Part shown: one piece after another, positions 51,720-59,990 of the stretch
Layout: each line of letters starts with the position of its first letter
Numbering within the stretch: position 1 is the first letter of the stretch
NCBI RefSeq assembly: GCF_013407855.1
Contig: NZ_JACBZH010000001.1
Span: 6,448,001-6,512,000, forward strand
Length of the DNA stretch: 64,000 nucleotides
Reading direction: 5' to 3'
DNA from: Actinopolymorpha rutila
Lineage (GTDB): Bacteria; Actinomycetota; Actinomycetes; Propionibacteriales; Actinopolymorphaceae
The notes under the pieces: model-generated
Seen by the model: only the letters and a program-made list of their open reading frames with translations
The model's database searches: none
Told to the model about the DNA's origin: nothing
Translations under genes and position numbers: made by a program

Positions 51720-53585
51720 ATGCCTGACCAGCCCCAGCCTCCCCCCGGATCCGATCTCGCCGCCCGTACGGACGCGCTCAGGCGCAGGGTGACCACCGCC
51801 GTACGGGCGGTGGCGCAACTCCTCGTCCTGCTCGGGGCGTACCTCCGAAAGCCCGCCATGGTCGCCGGGGTCATGCTGCTCGCGGGCGCCGGCGCGTGGT
51901 TCGGGATGGCGGTGCTGGGTACGACGAGCCGGCCGATCGGTCCCGTGGAGACGTCCATGCGGCTGGTGCCGTCCCTGCACGGCCAGTCGGTTCTGTCGCT
52001 CCCGCCACTCGGGACGCTGGCGATCAACAGCCACGACGGGCCGCTGCAGTTCGACGTCACCGTGGACCGGATCAACCAGGACGCGGCCAAGAAGATCTTC
52101 GAAGACCCGACCGTCCTCGCCGGGCTGGAGGGCGAGGTGATCAACGACGTCCGCAAGGGTGTGTACGCCACCGCCGGGCGTGGCCTGGTCGCAGGGACCG
52201 CCTGCGCGATGCTGGTGACGCTGATCGCGGTCCGGCGTCCCCGCCCGACGCTGGTGGCCGGCGGGGCGGCCGCGGTGGCGATCACAGGGATCTACTCCTT
52301 CGCCGGGCTCACCCTGCATCCCCGGGCGATCGCCGAGCCCCGCTACACCGGGCTGCTGACCGGCGCCCCGTCGCTGATCGGCGACGCGGAGGATCTGGCG
52401 CACAACTTCGACGCGTACTCCAAGGAGCTCGTCCGGCTGGTCACGAACGTCACCAAGCTGTACGACGTCACCGCCACGCTGCCGGCGTACCAGCCGGACT
52501 CCAACGTCACCCGCGTCCTGCACGTTTCCGACCTGCACCTCGGCGAGCACGCGTGGGACGTGATCGCGTCGGTGGTCAAGCAGTACCGCGTCGACGTCAT
52601 CGTGGACTCCGGTGACATCACCGACCACGGGACGAGCGCCGAGAACGTCTTCCTCAACCGCATCCCGTCGCTGAAGGTGCCCTACGTCTGGGTGCGCGGC
52701 AACCACGACTCGACGGTCACCGAGGACGCGATGAAGGCGCTGCCGAACGTCGTGGTGCTGGACGGCTCGGTGCGCAAGGTGAAGGGAATCACGTTCCTGG
52801 GCGCGGGCGACCCGAGGTTCACCCCCGACCGGAGCAACCGGAACATCCCGGCCGAGACCGAAGCTGTCGTACGCCAGGCGATCGGGATGGGCAGGGTCGC
52901 CGACAAGTACGACGCGTCGCACAAGGAGAAGCCGTCGTCGGAGCTCGGGGCGACTCCGGGGCGAACCGCCACGCCTGGCGAGACACCCGGGGAGACGCCC
53001 GGAGCGACACCCTCCCCCGGGCAGACGGTCGGACCGAACGGCGAGCCGATCCTCAACCCGCGGCCGGCGATCGACGCGATCGTCTACCACGACAGCGCGG
53101 GAGCCCCGATCGTCGACGGCAAGGCGTCCCTGATCCTCACCGGGCACGCCCACAAGCGGCTGAACCTCACGCTGCCCAAGGGGAGCCTGCTGATGCAGGA
53201 GGGTACGACCGGCGGGGCCGGGCTGCGGGCGCTGGAGAAGTCCAAGCCCGCGCCGATCGAGATGTCGGTGCTGTATCTCGACAAGTCGACGCAGGAACTC
53301 GAGGCCTGGGACGAGATCACCCTCGGCGGGCTGGGGCTGACGTCCGCCCAGATCGAACGCCACCAGGTCAAGCCGGAGAAGGCGACCACGCCGAGCCCGG
53401 TGCCCACGCCGACCGGGCCGTACCCCGACTCGCCGCTGCCCACTCCGACGATCACCCGATGGCCGACCGAGGAGCCGTCGCAGACCCCGGGCGAGACCCC
53501 GGCGGGATCGCCGCCCGCCACTCCGTCAGACACCTCGTCGCCGGCCGGGGCGCCGGCCAGGCAGGGCCGGCCGAACCCGGGATGA
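51720..53585 (+). CDS. Membrane-anchored metallophosphoesterase
   Basis: About 621 residues. Helices near 45-65 (AMVAGVMLLAGAGAWFGMAVL) and 155-200 precede a calcineurin-like phosphoesterase with the metal ligands VSDLHLG, GDITDHG, VRGNHDS and TGHAHKR. Between GNHD and GHAH lies a Pro/Thr-rich insertion (GETPGETPGATPSPG), and the C-terminus is a long Pro/Ser/Thr tail (about 75 residues), probably in the wall. The substrate (phospholipid, nucleotide or wall polymer) is unknown. Common next to the actinobacterial Glu-Asp-Phe tRNA cluster. Confidence 0.9.
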   Translation: MPDQPQPPPGSDLAARTDALRRRVTTAVRAVAQLLVLLGAYLRKPAMVAGVMLLAGAGAWFGMAVLGTTSRPIGPVETSMRLVPSLHGQSVLSLPPLGTLAINSHDGPLQFDVTVDRINQDAAKKIFEDPTVLAGLEGEVINDVRKGVYATAGRGLVAGTACAMLVTLIAVRRPRPTLVAGGAAAVAITGIYSFAGLTLHPRAIAEPRYTGLLTGAPSLIGDAEDLAHNFDAYSKELVRLVTNVTKLYDVTATLPAYQPDSNVTRVLHVSDLHLGEHAWDVIASVVKQYRVDVIVDSGDITDHGTSAENVFLNRIPSLKVPYVWVRGNHDSTVTEDAMKALPNVVVLDGSVRKVKGITFLGAGDPRFTPDRSNRNIPAETEAVVRQAIGMGRVADKYDASHKEKPSSELGATPGRTATPGETPGETPGATPSPGQTVGPNGEPILNPRPAIDAIVYHDSAGAPIVDGKASLILTGHAHKRLNLTLPKGSLLMQEGTTGGAGLRALEKSKPAPIEMSVLYLDKSTQELEAWDEITLGGLGLTSAQIERHQVKPEKATTPSPVPTPTGPYPDSPLPTPTITRWPTEEPSQTPGETPAGSPPATPSDTSSPAGAPARQGRPNPG

Positions 53586-53703
53586 TCGGGCGGGTGATCC
53601 CTGGGTGTCGACCGACCCTGATCCGCCCCGATCCGCCCTGATCGGACAAATCGCAGGTCATCAGGGTTGGCGTGGGCGATGCAGGCACCCGGGGGTGCCC
53701 GGT

Positions 53704-53733
53704 TTGGCCCGCCCGACGGCCTACCCATACACT
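53704..53733 (+). promoter_or_regulatory. Candidate promoter of the tRNA cluster
   Basis: TTGGCC (53704-53709) and TACACT (53728-53733), 18-base spacer, lie 38 bases before tRNA-Glu. Confidence 0.42.
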
Positions 53734-53771
53734 TGTGCGGTCCCTGACGGCGGAGAGATCCGGCTGGACTT

Positions 53772-53844
53772 GCCCTCATCGTCTAGAGGCCTAGGACGCC
53801 GCCCTTTCAAGGCGGTAGCACGGGTTCGAATCCCGTTGGGGGCA
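53772..53844 (+). tRNA. tRNA-Glu (anticodon TTC)
   Basis: 73 bases: acceptor GCCCTCA, D-arm with CGTC/AGG region, anticodon arm CGCCC-TTTC-region (CTTTCAA loop), T-arm CGGG-TTCGAAT-CCCG, discriminator A. CCA not encoded. Confidence 0.96.
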
Positions 53845-53898
53845 CGCGCGATGGGTGCGATAGCATTCAACGTCGCAAGGCAACAAAGCATGACGCAT

Positions 53899-53972
53899 GG
53901 CCCCGTAGCGCAGTTGGTTAGCGCGCCGCCCTGTCACGGCGGAGGCCGCGGGTTCGAGTCCCGTCGGGGTCG
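53899..53972 (+). tRNA. tRNA-Asp (anticodon GTC)
   Basis: 74 bases: acceptor GGCCCCG, D-arm GCGC/GCGC, anticodon loop CTGTCAC, T-arm CGGG-TTCGAGT-CCCG, discriminator G. CCA not encoded. Confidence 0.96.
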
Positions 53973-54007
53973 CTGGGTGATCGGCACAGCCGATCACCTT
54001 GTTGTAT

Positions 54008-54084
54008 GGGCAGGTAGCTCAGTTGGTACGAGCGTCCGCCTGAAAAGCGGAAGGTCGGCGGTTCGACCCCGCCCCTGCCCACCA
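54008..54084 (+). tRNA. tRNA-Phe (anticodon GAA), CCA encoded; attachment site
   Basis: Acceptor GGGCAGG/CCTGCCC, D-arm GCTC/GAGC, anticodon arm TCCGC-CTGAAAA-GCGGA, T-arm GGCGG-TTCGACC-CCGCC, discriminator A, CCA at 54082-54084. The 3' half from the anticodon loop onward is repeated three times in the next 8 kb, marking it as the insertion target of a site-specific recombinase. Confidence 0.96.
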
Positions 54085-54530
54085 CATTCCCCCAGGTCAG
54101 TGACTTCAAGGCTCCCGGCAGATACCTGCCGGGAGCCGTCGCAACTGAGACCAGGGCGCCCGAAAACTGAGACCGCCGACGGCATCGTGCCTGTTCAGCG
54201 GCCTGCGAGGCTCCGCCTCGGAAGCGGACGGTGTAGAGGCCGTCGAGCCTCTCAGCTGTGACTACGCCGATCTGCAGCCCACCGGCGAACACTGTCGCGA
54301 GCGGACGTTGCATGGGCGACCTTGGTTCGGCCGTCCCACCCACGTGTCTCAGACCTGGTCTCATTCGCCTGCGTTCACCGACGCCGGCAACAAACCCCGC
54401 ACGCAGACTGACCCTCCTCACGCTCCCGGCCTGGCCACGAGCCACATGACGGGCGTGCCACCTTTCACGAACCTGGCTACTCAAGCCGCCCGAGCCTCGT
54501 TCTGGCGATTGCGTCCAATGAGTCCAGCAC
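54039..54530 (+). repeat. Att module copy 1 (core within tRNA-Phe, right arm)
   Basis: The core (from CCTGAAAAGCGG at 54039 to CATT at 54088) lies in the tRNA. Right-arm TGAGACC motifs are at 54146-54152 and 54168-54174, then a conserved stretch with GCCTCGGAAGCGG. Reversed motifs GTCTCA (54346) and GGTCTCA (54357) are followed by CTCATTCGCCTGCG. The module ends near a TTGCGTCCAATGAGTCC element (about 54509). Left arm absent: tRNA-Asp and the tRNA-Phe 5' half are there instead. Confidence 0.8.
54110..54137 (+). terminator. Terminator of tRNA-Phe as supplied by the att module
   Basis: GGCTCCCGGCAG-ATAC-CTGCCGGGAGCC, a perfect 12-base stem with a 4-base loop, 25 bases after the CCA. The same hairpin occurs in copies 2 and 3 (one mismatch in 3), but not in copy 4. 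Confidence 0.75.
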
Positions 54531-54589
54531 CGCTCGCAGCTCTAGGCTCCGCATGTGCGGCGGATAACGGCATATCCGTCGTGGTGATC

Positions 54590-54753
54590 GGCGTCTTGGT
54601 CTCGAGATCGCCGGAGGTCTCGCCGCGCTCGACCACGACCGACTCCTACTCGCCGGCGTGTTCCTCGTAGGGCTGCTGGTGACCGTCGCCGGCGCACTCC
54701 TGACAGCCGTGAACACAGACAGCGCACTGATGCGAACGGGCACCAGGACGTGA
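54590..54753 (+). pseudogene. Membrane-protein fragment
   Basis: A frame ending in TGA at about 54753 reads GLAALDHDRLLLAGVFLVG, then LLVTVAGALLTAVNTD, a plausible last transmembrane helix with polar tail and high third-position GC. No start or upstream domain is present. Possibly the tail of a cargo gene truncated at the cassette's left end. Confidence 0.3.
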
Positions 54754-54783
54754 ATCTGGCCAGCGAGAGTCAGCGGTATCGGG

Positions 54784-55410
54784 TCACTTCCTGCCGTTCT
54801 GCCCGCGGACGTTGATGGCACGTCGTGCATGGTCACCGTTTTCGGCGAGGTCTACGAGCAGGGTGGCTGCATCGGCTCTGGACAGGCCGATGGGCCGGTC
54901 GAGCATGCCGGTGGAGGTGTGCGGCGCGCCGACCGAGCGGTGGTCGGTGAGCCGGTTGAGCCGTGCGATGGTCCAGGTCAGGTCGCTGGCGGTGACGATG
55001 CGTTCGGCCTCGGCGGTGTCGGCGTACGGGGTGGCGAGCAGTTTTCGCATCAGCCACATGATCGCCTTGGGGTCCGTGGCGACGAGCGGGTAGGCGCTGG
55101 TGATCACCAAGCGCTGCACGCCGTGATCCTGCATCGATGCGGTGACGGTGCGGGTCACCTCAGTAAGCTGGTGCGGGTCGTTGCGGCGCCCGCCGGAGAC
55201 GGTGATGACTACCGCCTCCGCTCCGCCGACCGCCCGGCCGACCGCTTCTGGGTCCCGGCCGTCACCGGAGGTGATGGCCGAGAACAGGCGTGGGTCGGGT
55301 AGCCGGTCGGGGTGTCGGGCAAGGCCGGTGACCTGGTGGCTGCGGCGGCTGGCCTCCTGCGCGACGTGCCAGCCAAGCCGGCCGGCGGCGCCAATAACGG
55401 TGATCTTCAT
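54784..55410 (-). CDS. NmrA/SDR-like NAD(P)-binding oxidoreductase
   Basis: 208 residues. MKITVIGAAGRLGWHVAQEASRRSHQVTGLARHP is a Rossmann fold with the atypical-SDR GxxGxxG pattern (GAAGRLG). Then VVITVSGGRR, RLVITSAYPL and a C-terminal ASDLTWTIARLNRLTD, as in NmrA/YwnB-like flavin-reductase-type proteins. No YxxxK catalytic pair is evident. Its ATG overlaps the FAD monooxygenase stop (ATGA). It may supply reduced flavin or act in redox sensing. Confidence 0.88.
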   Translation of the reverse strand: MKITVIGAAGRLGWHVAQEASRRSHQVTGLARHPDRLPDPRLFSAITSGDGRDPEAVGRAVGGAEAVVITVSGGRRNDPHQLTEVTRTVTASMQDHGVQRLVITSAYPLVATDPKAIMWLMRKLLATPYADTAEAERIVTASDLTWTIARLNRLTDHRSVGAPHTSTGMLDRPIGLSRADAATLLVDLAENGDHARRAINVRGQNGRK

Positions 55411-56627
55411 CGAGTAACTCCCGTTGTCGACTCTGTCGGCGTCTGCCAGTCGAGGTGGTGCTCGTAAACCTCGCGGACGCTCTTGGCGTTGGCGGTGGCA
55501 CGGAGGATCGGGGGCAGCATGAGGTCGCGCATGAATCGGCCGAGCAGGCCAGGCGCCTTGTTGTTGTTGATCCTGGCCGCGGCTTTGATGATCTTCTCAA
55601 CCCGCGGGCGGCGGACGGCCTCGAAGTGCCGGAACGCCGTCGTGGGGGCGTCCAGGTCACGCAAGGCCGTCGCCAATACGACGGCGTCCTCGATGGATAA
55701 CGACGCTCCCTGCCCAGATGTGGGTGACGGGGCGTGCGCAGCGTCGCCTACGACGACCATCCGGTCGGAGTACCAGCGGGCCAGGTGCGGGTAGGTGTGG
55801 ATGGGCGTCATCGGAGCGAACTTCTCGGTGGCGGCGATGAGCTCGAAGGCCGGGCTGGCGTCGTCGGCGTACAGCTCGGCGAACGTCCTCCGCCAGTCTT
55901 CGGCTCCCATGGCTTCGACCTCGCCCAGGGCGGGTTCGGTCTTGCGGGGGAGGTTGACGAACCACCAGACCTGTCCGTCGGGGGCGACGGCATAGCCGAA
56001 GAACGCGCGTTTGCCGAAGATCATCTCGTAGTCGCCGGGTGCAGTCGGGACCGTGACGCCGGAGGCATAGCCTCCGGTGGTGAGCAGCCCGGCATAGGAC
56101 GGTGCTGGGGCGGTGGGGTCGATCAACCGGCGCACCGTGGAGTGGATGCCGTCGCAGCCGACCAGGATGTCTGCCTCGGCGCTGGTGCCGTCGGCGAACG
56201 CTGCCCGCACGCCGGCCAGGGTCGTGGTGGCGCCGACGAGCCGCTTGCCGTGGACCACCTGGATCCCGCGCGCGAGGGCCTGTCTGTGCAGGGCCTGGTA
56301 CAGGTCGGCGCGGCGGATGGTGTGGCTGAGCGTTCCGTCGGCCAGCGCCCCGCCTGTGGCGGTGAGGCCGAGGCGCTTGCCGGTGTGGGTGCGAAGCGTG
56401 ATGCCAGGAGTCGGGAAGCCGGCCGCGATGGCGGGTCGATCGGCGTCGATGGCCCGCAGCGCGTCGATGCCATTGGTGGCAAGGGTGAGCATCACCCCGT
56501 TGCCGTCGGCGCCGTCTGGGCGGGCCTCGTAGATGGTGGTCTCGATGCCGGCCTTGGTGAGTGCCATCGCGGTCGCCGGGCCGGCGATCCCACCGCCGAT
56601 CACGAGAGCTGTGCGGGTGGATGTCAT
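55407..56627 (-). CDS. FAD-dependent aromatic-type monooxygenase
   Basis: 406 residues, class-A flavoprotein monooxygenase. VIGGGIAGPATAMALTKAGIETTIYEA (GxGxxG plus E) opens; the GD motif VVGDAAHAPSPTSGQGASLSIEDAVVLATAL near 295 binds FAD ribityl. Size and pattern resemble the TetX/zeaxanthin-epoxidase branch, which can inactivate antibiotics, but substrate assignment is not possible. It is overlapped by padR and the NmrA-like gene (ATGA both sides): one translationally coupled operon. Confidence 0.9.
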   Translation of the reverse strand: MTSTRTALVIGGGIAGPATAMALTKAGIETTIYEARPDGADGNGVMLTLATNGIDALRAIDADRPAIAAGFPTPGITLRTHTGKRLGLTATGGALADGTLSHTIRRADLYQALHRQALARGIQVVHGKRLVGATTTLAGVRAAFADGTSAEADILVGCDGIHSTVRRLIDPTAPAPSYAGLLTTGGYASGVTVPTAPGDYEMIFGKRAFFGYAVAPDGQVWWFVNLPRKTEPALGEVEAMGAEDWRRTFAELYADDASPAFELIAATEKFAPMTPIHTYPHLARWYSDRMVVVGDAAHAPSPTSGQGASLSIEDAVVLATALRDLDAPTTAFRHFEAVRRPRVEKIIKAAARINNNKAPGLLGRFMRDLMLPPILRATANAKSVREVYEHHLDWQTPTESTTGVTR

Positions 56628-57283
56628 GTCGTAGGTCCTTCCTCGTCGCCCGGCCCGGACGCGTCGTCGCCAATGGTTGTGTTCGGGACCGCCTGGCCGG
56701 CGTGGTAAGCCGCCCAGGGCTCGAACAGGCCGGCCTCGGGATCTTCGATCCGTACGATGAATGTCTTGATGAAGGCCGACTCGGCTTCGAGCAGGGCGAT
56801 CCGGTAGTCGTCCTCGACCAGGAACAGGGCCGAAACTCCCTTGGCCACTGCCGCGTCGAGCTGGTCGCGGATGGCGGCGGTCTCGGCAGCCAGGCTGCCC
56901 ACGCGGTCCCGCAGCAGGCTCACAACCGTGTCCGGGGGCAACACCGCGACCAGCGAGAGGGCGGCGGCGAAGGCCGGGTACTCGTGACGCGGCTCGCTAA
57001 TGAGTTCCTGGAGCCAGTCGCGCATCTCGGCGCGGCCGAGGTCGGTCAGCTCGTACATCGTGTGCTTGGGCAGCTTGCCCGACTGGCCGGTCCCGGCGGC
57101 TCGGATGAACCCGGCCGCGTCCATCTGGCGTACGACGCCGTACAGCGCGCCGTAGCTCAGCTTGAAGGTCCGGGCCGCGTCATGGTCCTTCAGCATCCGG
57201 TTCAGCTCATAGGCGTGCATCGGCCGTTGCGTCAGGTACGAGAGCACGGCCAGCGCCAGCAGGTTGTTCACGGTCCGCGTCAC
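56624..57283 (-). CDS. PadR-family transcriptional regulator
   Basis: 219 residues. Winged helix LLALAVLSYLTQRPMHAYELNRMLKDHD...LSYGALYGVVRQMDAAGFIRAAGTGQ, with helical dimerisation C-terminus. PadR repressors often respond to phenolics or drugs and control detoxification genes. GTG 57283. It is the first gene of the padR-monooxygenase-NmrA operon, with two palindromes overlapping its promoter. Confidence 0.9.
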   Translation of the reverse strand: MTRTVNNLLALAVLSYLTQRPMHAYELNRMLKDHDAARTFKLSYGALYGVVRQMDAAGFIRAAGTGQSGKLPKHTMYELTDLGRAEMRDWLQELISEPRHEYPAFAAALSLVAVLPPDTVVSLLRDRVGSLAAETAAIRDQLDAAVAKGVSALFLVEDDYRIALLEAESAFIKTFIVRIEDPEAGLFEPWAAYHAGQAVPNTTIGDDASGPGDEEGPTT

Positions 57284-57301
57284 AACATCACCTCGAACCC
57301 G

Positions 57302-57335
57302 AGGATAGTCTCTCAAAACTAGTTTCGCAAAACTA
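57302..57335 (-). promoter_or_regulatory. padR operon promoter with twin overlapping operators
   Basis: Leftward TTGCGA (57330-57325), 17 bases, then TATCCT (57307-57302). Two 16-base palindromes cover it: TAGTCTCTCAAAACTA (57306-57321) and TAGTTTCGCAAAACTA (57320-57335), sharing two bases. The second is TAGTTT-N4-AAACTA, a perfect dyad. Autorepression by PadR is expected. Confidence 0.6.
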
Positions 57336-57550
57336 CTACCTGCTTGCCAGCCTGAGAAACTGCCCCCACGTGGGCGGTCAGCGACCATCGCCGAACAGCC
57401 ATTCGGCCCGCCGTCGACGTTCCCCAAGCTGAAAAGAGGAAGTGTGGTGCGCGCCGTCGTTGGGTCGTCCGTGACGCATCCGCGACTCGGTGAAGCTGCC
57501 CCCGTGTACGACCTGCAGCCGACGATCCTCGACGCAAAGCTCCGTGCTTG
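57336..57550. other. Intergenic, right end of cassette 1 cargo
   Basis: Between the padR promoter and the att module. No convincing coding frame or RNA gene seen. Confidence 0.35.
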
Positions 57551-57551
57551 T

Positions 57552-58086
57552 GGTCTCAGACGTGGTCTCATTCGTGCGCGTTCGCCGATGGCCGGCGACG
57601 GCCGGGGACCACGCTGACCTGCGCAGACGTACCCAGACGGAGGATGGTGAACGTGGGTCCGTGGCCCTGAAAAGCGGAAGGTCGGCGGTTCGACCCCGCC
57701 CCTGCCCACCACATTTCCCCAGGTCAGCGACTCAGAGGCTCCCGGCAGATGCCTGCCGGGAGCCGTCGCAACTGAGACCAGCAAGCCCGGAAACTGAGAC
57801 CAGCGACGGCATCATGCCTGGTCAGCGGTCGGCAAGGCTCCGCTTCGGAAGCGGACGGTCGGAGGCGTCCTCCGCAGCTCTCTGCTGGGATGGGTCTCTC
57901 TGCAGCGCATCGGCGAACACCGAACGAGCGGGCGGTACATAGGCGATCTTGTTCGGCCATCCCGTCCCACGTGGTCTCAGACCGGCCCTCATTCGCCTGC
58001 GTTCGCCCACGCCGGCAACGAACCCCGCACGCAGACGGACCTTCATCGCCCCCAGCACTGGCGACAGAGCCACGTGAGTCGAGGCG
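57552..58086 (+). repeat. Att module copy 2 (complete: left arm, core, terminator, right arm)
   Basis: Left-arm GGTCTCA at 57552 and 57564. Core 57666-57715, identical to tRNA-Phe from CCTGAAAAGCGG to CCACCACATT; the 5' flank (GTGGCC) replaces the tRNA 5' stem, so it is not a functional tRNA. Hairpin 57737-57764. Right-arm TGAGACC at 57773 and 57795. A conserved CCGCTTCGGAAGCGG follows, then a further GGTCTCA at 57973 with a degenerate partner. Confidence 0.88.
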
Positions 58087-58196
58087 TGGAACGCCTCCCC
58101 GAGCTGCGTGGTCTGATCACGGCTTGAGTGCCTGCACTGCCTTGGGAGGGAGCCATTGGGTCCTGGTGGTGGTGCACGCTTCGGCGCGGGCGAGGC

Positions 58197-58928
58197 TCAC
58201 GAGGCGGCGATGCGGAATCCCACGACGGTGGGCGACTCGTCGTAGAGGCCATGCCGTCTCGCGCATCGTGCGAGGTCCCGATCGTGCAACCATGCACCAC
58301 CCCGGGTGAGGTGGGGGTCGTGGGCGAACGGATCAACCTGCGGCACCTCGGTTGGCGCCCCCGGGTAAGGGTGGTAGACGGTGGCCGTCCACTCGTCGCA
58401 GTTGCCTGCCAGGTCGAGGACGCCGAACGGGCTCGCCCCGTCTGGGAAGGAACCTACCGGGAGGGTTCCGCCGGCCCTGACGTCGACGAGGTTCGCGAGC
58501 CCTGGACGGTAGGCGTTGCCCCACGGGTACTCCCGTGCGTCGGCGCCACGGGCGGCGCGCTCCCATTCGTCCTCCGTGGGCAGGCGTACCTGCGCTCCGA
58601 GCTGCTCACTCAGCCATGCGCAATAGGCCACGGCATCGTTCCAGCGAATGCCAGTGACCGGATGGTCGGGCAGTCCGGGCTCGGCGAGGTTCGTGAGGCC
58701 GGTGTCGCGGGCGAAGAATTCCCAGTCCGCATGGGTCACCGGCGTACGCGCAATGGTGTAGGCCGGCATCGGGACCTCCGCACGAGGGCACTCCTTGCGG
58801 AACCACGCGATGTCAACGGGGAGATCGTCGTGTCGGGCGAAGATCGCGGAGACGTCCTCGCACGGCGTACCGCGAACGAGCGTTCCGGCGGGTATGTCGA
58901 TCCAGGGTTGGTGCGGTGGTGTCGGCAT
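58197..58928 (-). CDS. SUMF1/FGE-sulfatase-domain protein
   Basis: 243 residues. IPAGTLVRGTPCEDV, TPVTHADWEFFARDTG, HPVTGIRWNDAVAYCAWLSEQLGAQVRLPTEDEWERAARG, LDLAGNCDEWTATVYHPYP and RGGAWLHD...VVGFRIA cover the whole formylglycine-generating-enzyme-like C-lectin fold. The paired active-site cysteines of true FGE (CxxxxC near the C-terminus) are not present; a single Cys lies in ARCARRHG. So the protein is probably a non-FGE member (for example substrate binding or an iron enzyme). It is the sole recognisable gene of cassette 2. Confidence 0.88.
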   Translation of the reverse strand: MPTPPHQPWIDIPAGTLVRGTPCEDVSAIFARHDDLPVDIAWFRKECPRAEVPMPAYTIARTPVTHADWEFFARDTGLTNLAEPGLPDHPVTGIRWNDAVAYCAWLSEQLGAQVRLPTEDEWERAARGADAREYPWGNAYRPGLANLVDVRAGGTLPVGSFPDGASPFGVLDLAGNCDEWTATVYHPYPGAPTEVPQVDPFAHDPHLTRGGAWLHDRDLARCARRHGLYDESPTVVGFRIAAS

Positions 58929-59051
58929 GTGAGAAGCGTCGCAGCTCCCCCCACGGCAGGCATCGGTCCTAGGACGGGCACGGTCTCAGTCATCCGGCCT
59001 ACGTCCCACAAGGAGGTCCTGAGGTTCCATTGCAAGCGGTGTACCCGGAAC

Positions 59052-59116
59052 CTGCACAGGGCCGCAAGGCCAAGCCTGACGGTCGACGCGTCGAGCCTTG
59101 CGGTGGCCCTGTGCAG
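59052..59116. other. Large imperfect hairpin in cassette 2
   Basis: CTGCACAGGGCC+GCAAGGC (59052-59070) pairs with GCCTTGC+GGCCCTGTGCAG (59095-59116), a 19-base-pair stem with a 3-base bulge on the right side and a 24-base loop. It lies between the SUMF1 gene (leftward) and the copy-3 left arm. May be a structured RNA, a terminator or an inverted relic. Confidence 0.5.
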
Positions 59117-59323
59117 AACTCGGGTGCGGACAAGCTGTCCGACCGATAAGTGTTCCGGCGGCTGTGGAGGCTGCCTTGGCATCAGCGGACGCCAGTTGTC
59201 CGCCGATCTGGTTGAGCGTGGCGTTTAGTTTTCGCCCAGTCGGCGTGGTGATGGACACGTTCTGCACCTGGAGGCCGACCTGGTATGTGCCACTGTTCAG
59301 GTCACCGAGATTGCCGCACTGCT

Positions 59324-59670
59324 GGTCTCAGACTTGGTCTCATTCGCCCGCGTTCGCCGATAGTCGGCGATGGCCGTAGATGGCGCTGACCTGCGCAGAG
59401 GTACTGCGGCGGTGGGTGGAGAACGTGGGTCCGTGGCCCTGAAAAGCGGAAGGTCGGCGGTTCGACCCCGCCCCTGCCCACCACATTCCTCCAGGTCAGC
59501 GACTTAGAGGCTCCCGGCAGATGCCTGTCGGGAGCCGTTGCAAGTGAGACCAGAAGGCCGGAAAGTGAGACCACCGGACGGCATCGTGCCTGGTCAGCGA
59601 CTTGTGAGGCTCCGCTTCGGAAGCGGAAGGTCGCCGCAGGGTTCTGGCCATTGCGTCCAATGCGTCCGCA
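59324..59670 (+). repeat. Att module copy 3
   Basis: Left-arm GGTCTCA at 59324 and 59336, core 59438-59487, hairpin 59509-59536 (one mismatch), right-arm TGAGACC at 59545 and 59566. The later reversed pair seen in copies 1, 2 and 5 is missing: the sequence passes from GCTTCGGAAGCGG straight to CATTGCGTCCAATG (59649-59662), suggesting an internal deletion. Confidence 0.85.
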
Positions 59671-59990
59671 GTCGGAGCGCGCCCTCGCCGAGTCACACCG
59701 GCGGAGTCCTGTCACGCGGGTCGGTGCGTGGTCACCGCCGTCCAGTGCAACGCGTGACGGCAGTGCGGTTCCGGGCATCTGCCGTCAGGGCAGCACGGTT
59801 GAGCGTGCCGGGACCATTGGCCTTAGGCCGCCCGGCATGTTCAAGGGCATTGCGGACAGCTTCTGCACAGCAACACGACTCCTGGATTGTGTGGCGGAGC
59901 GACGACCCAGTCGGGGCTATGCGCCCACCCATCCCCTCGAATCGCCGCGCACCGTGGATAACGCACCCGGGTCGTCACCAGGGGGACGCC

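Noticed and set aside
57666..57715. Possible second, third and fourth tRNA-Phe genes (also at 59438 and 62189)
   Set aside because: Only the 3' half from the anticodon loop is present; the 5' side has no D-arm or acceptor strand, so no cloverleaf can form.
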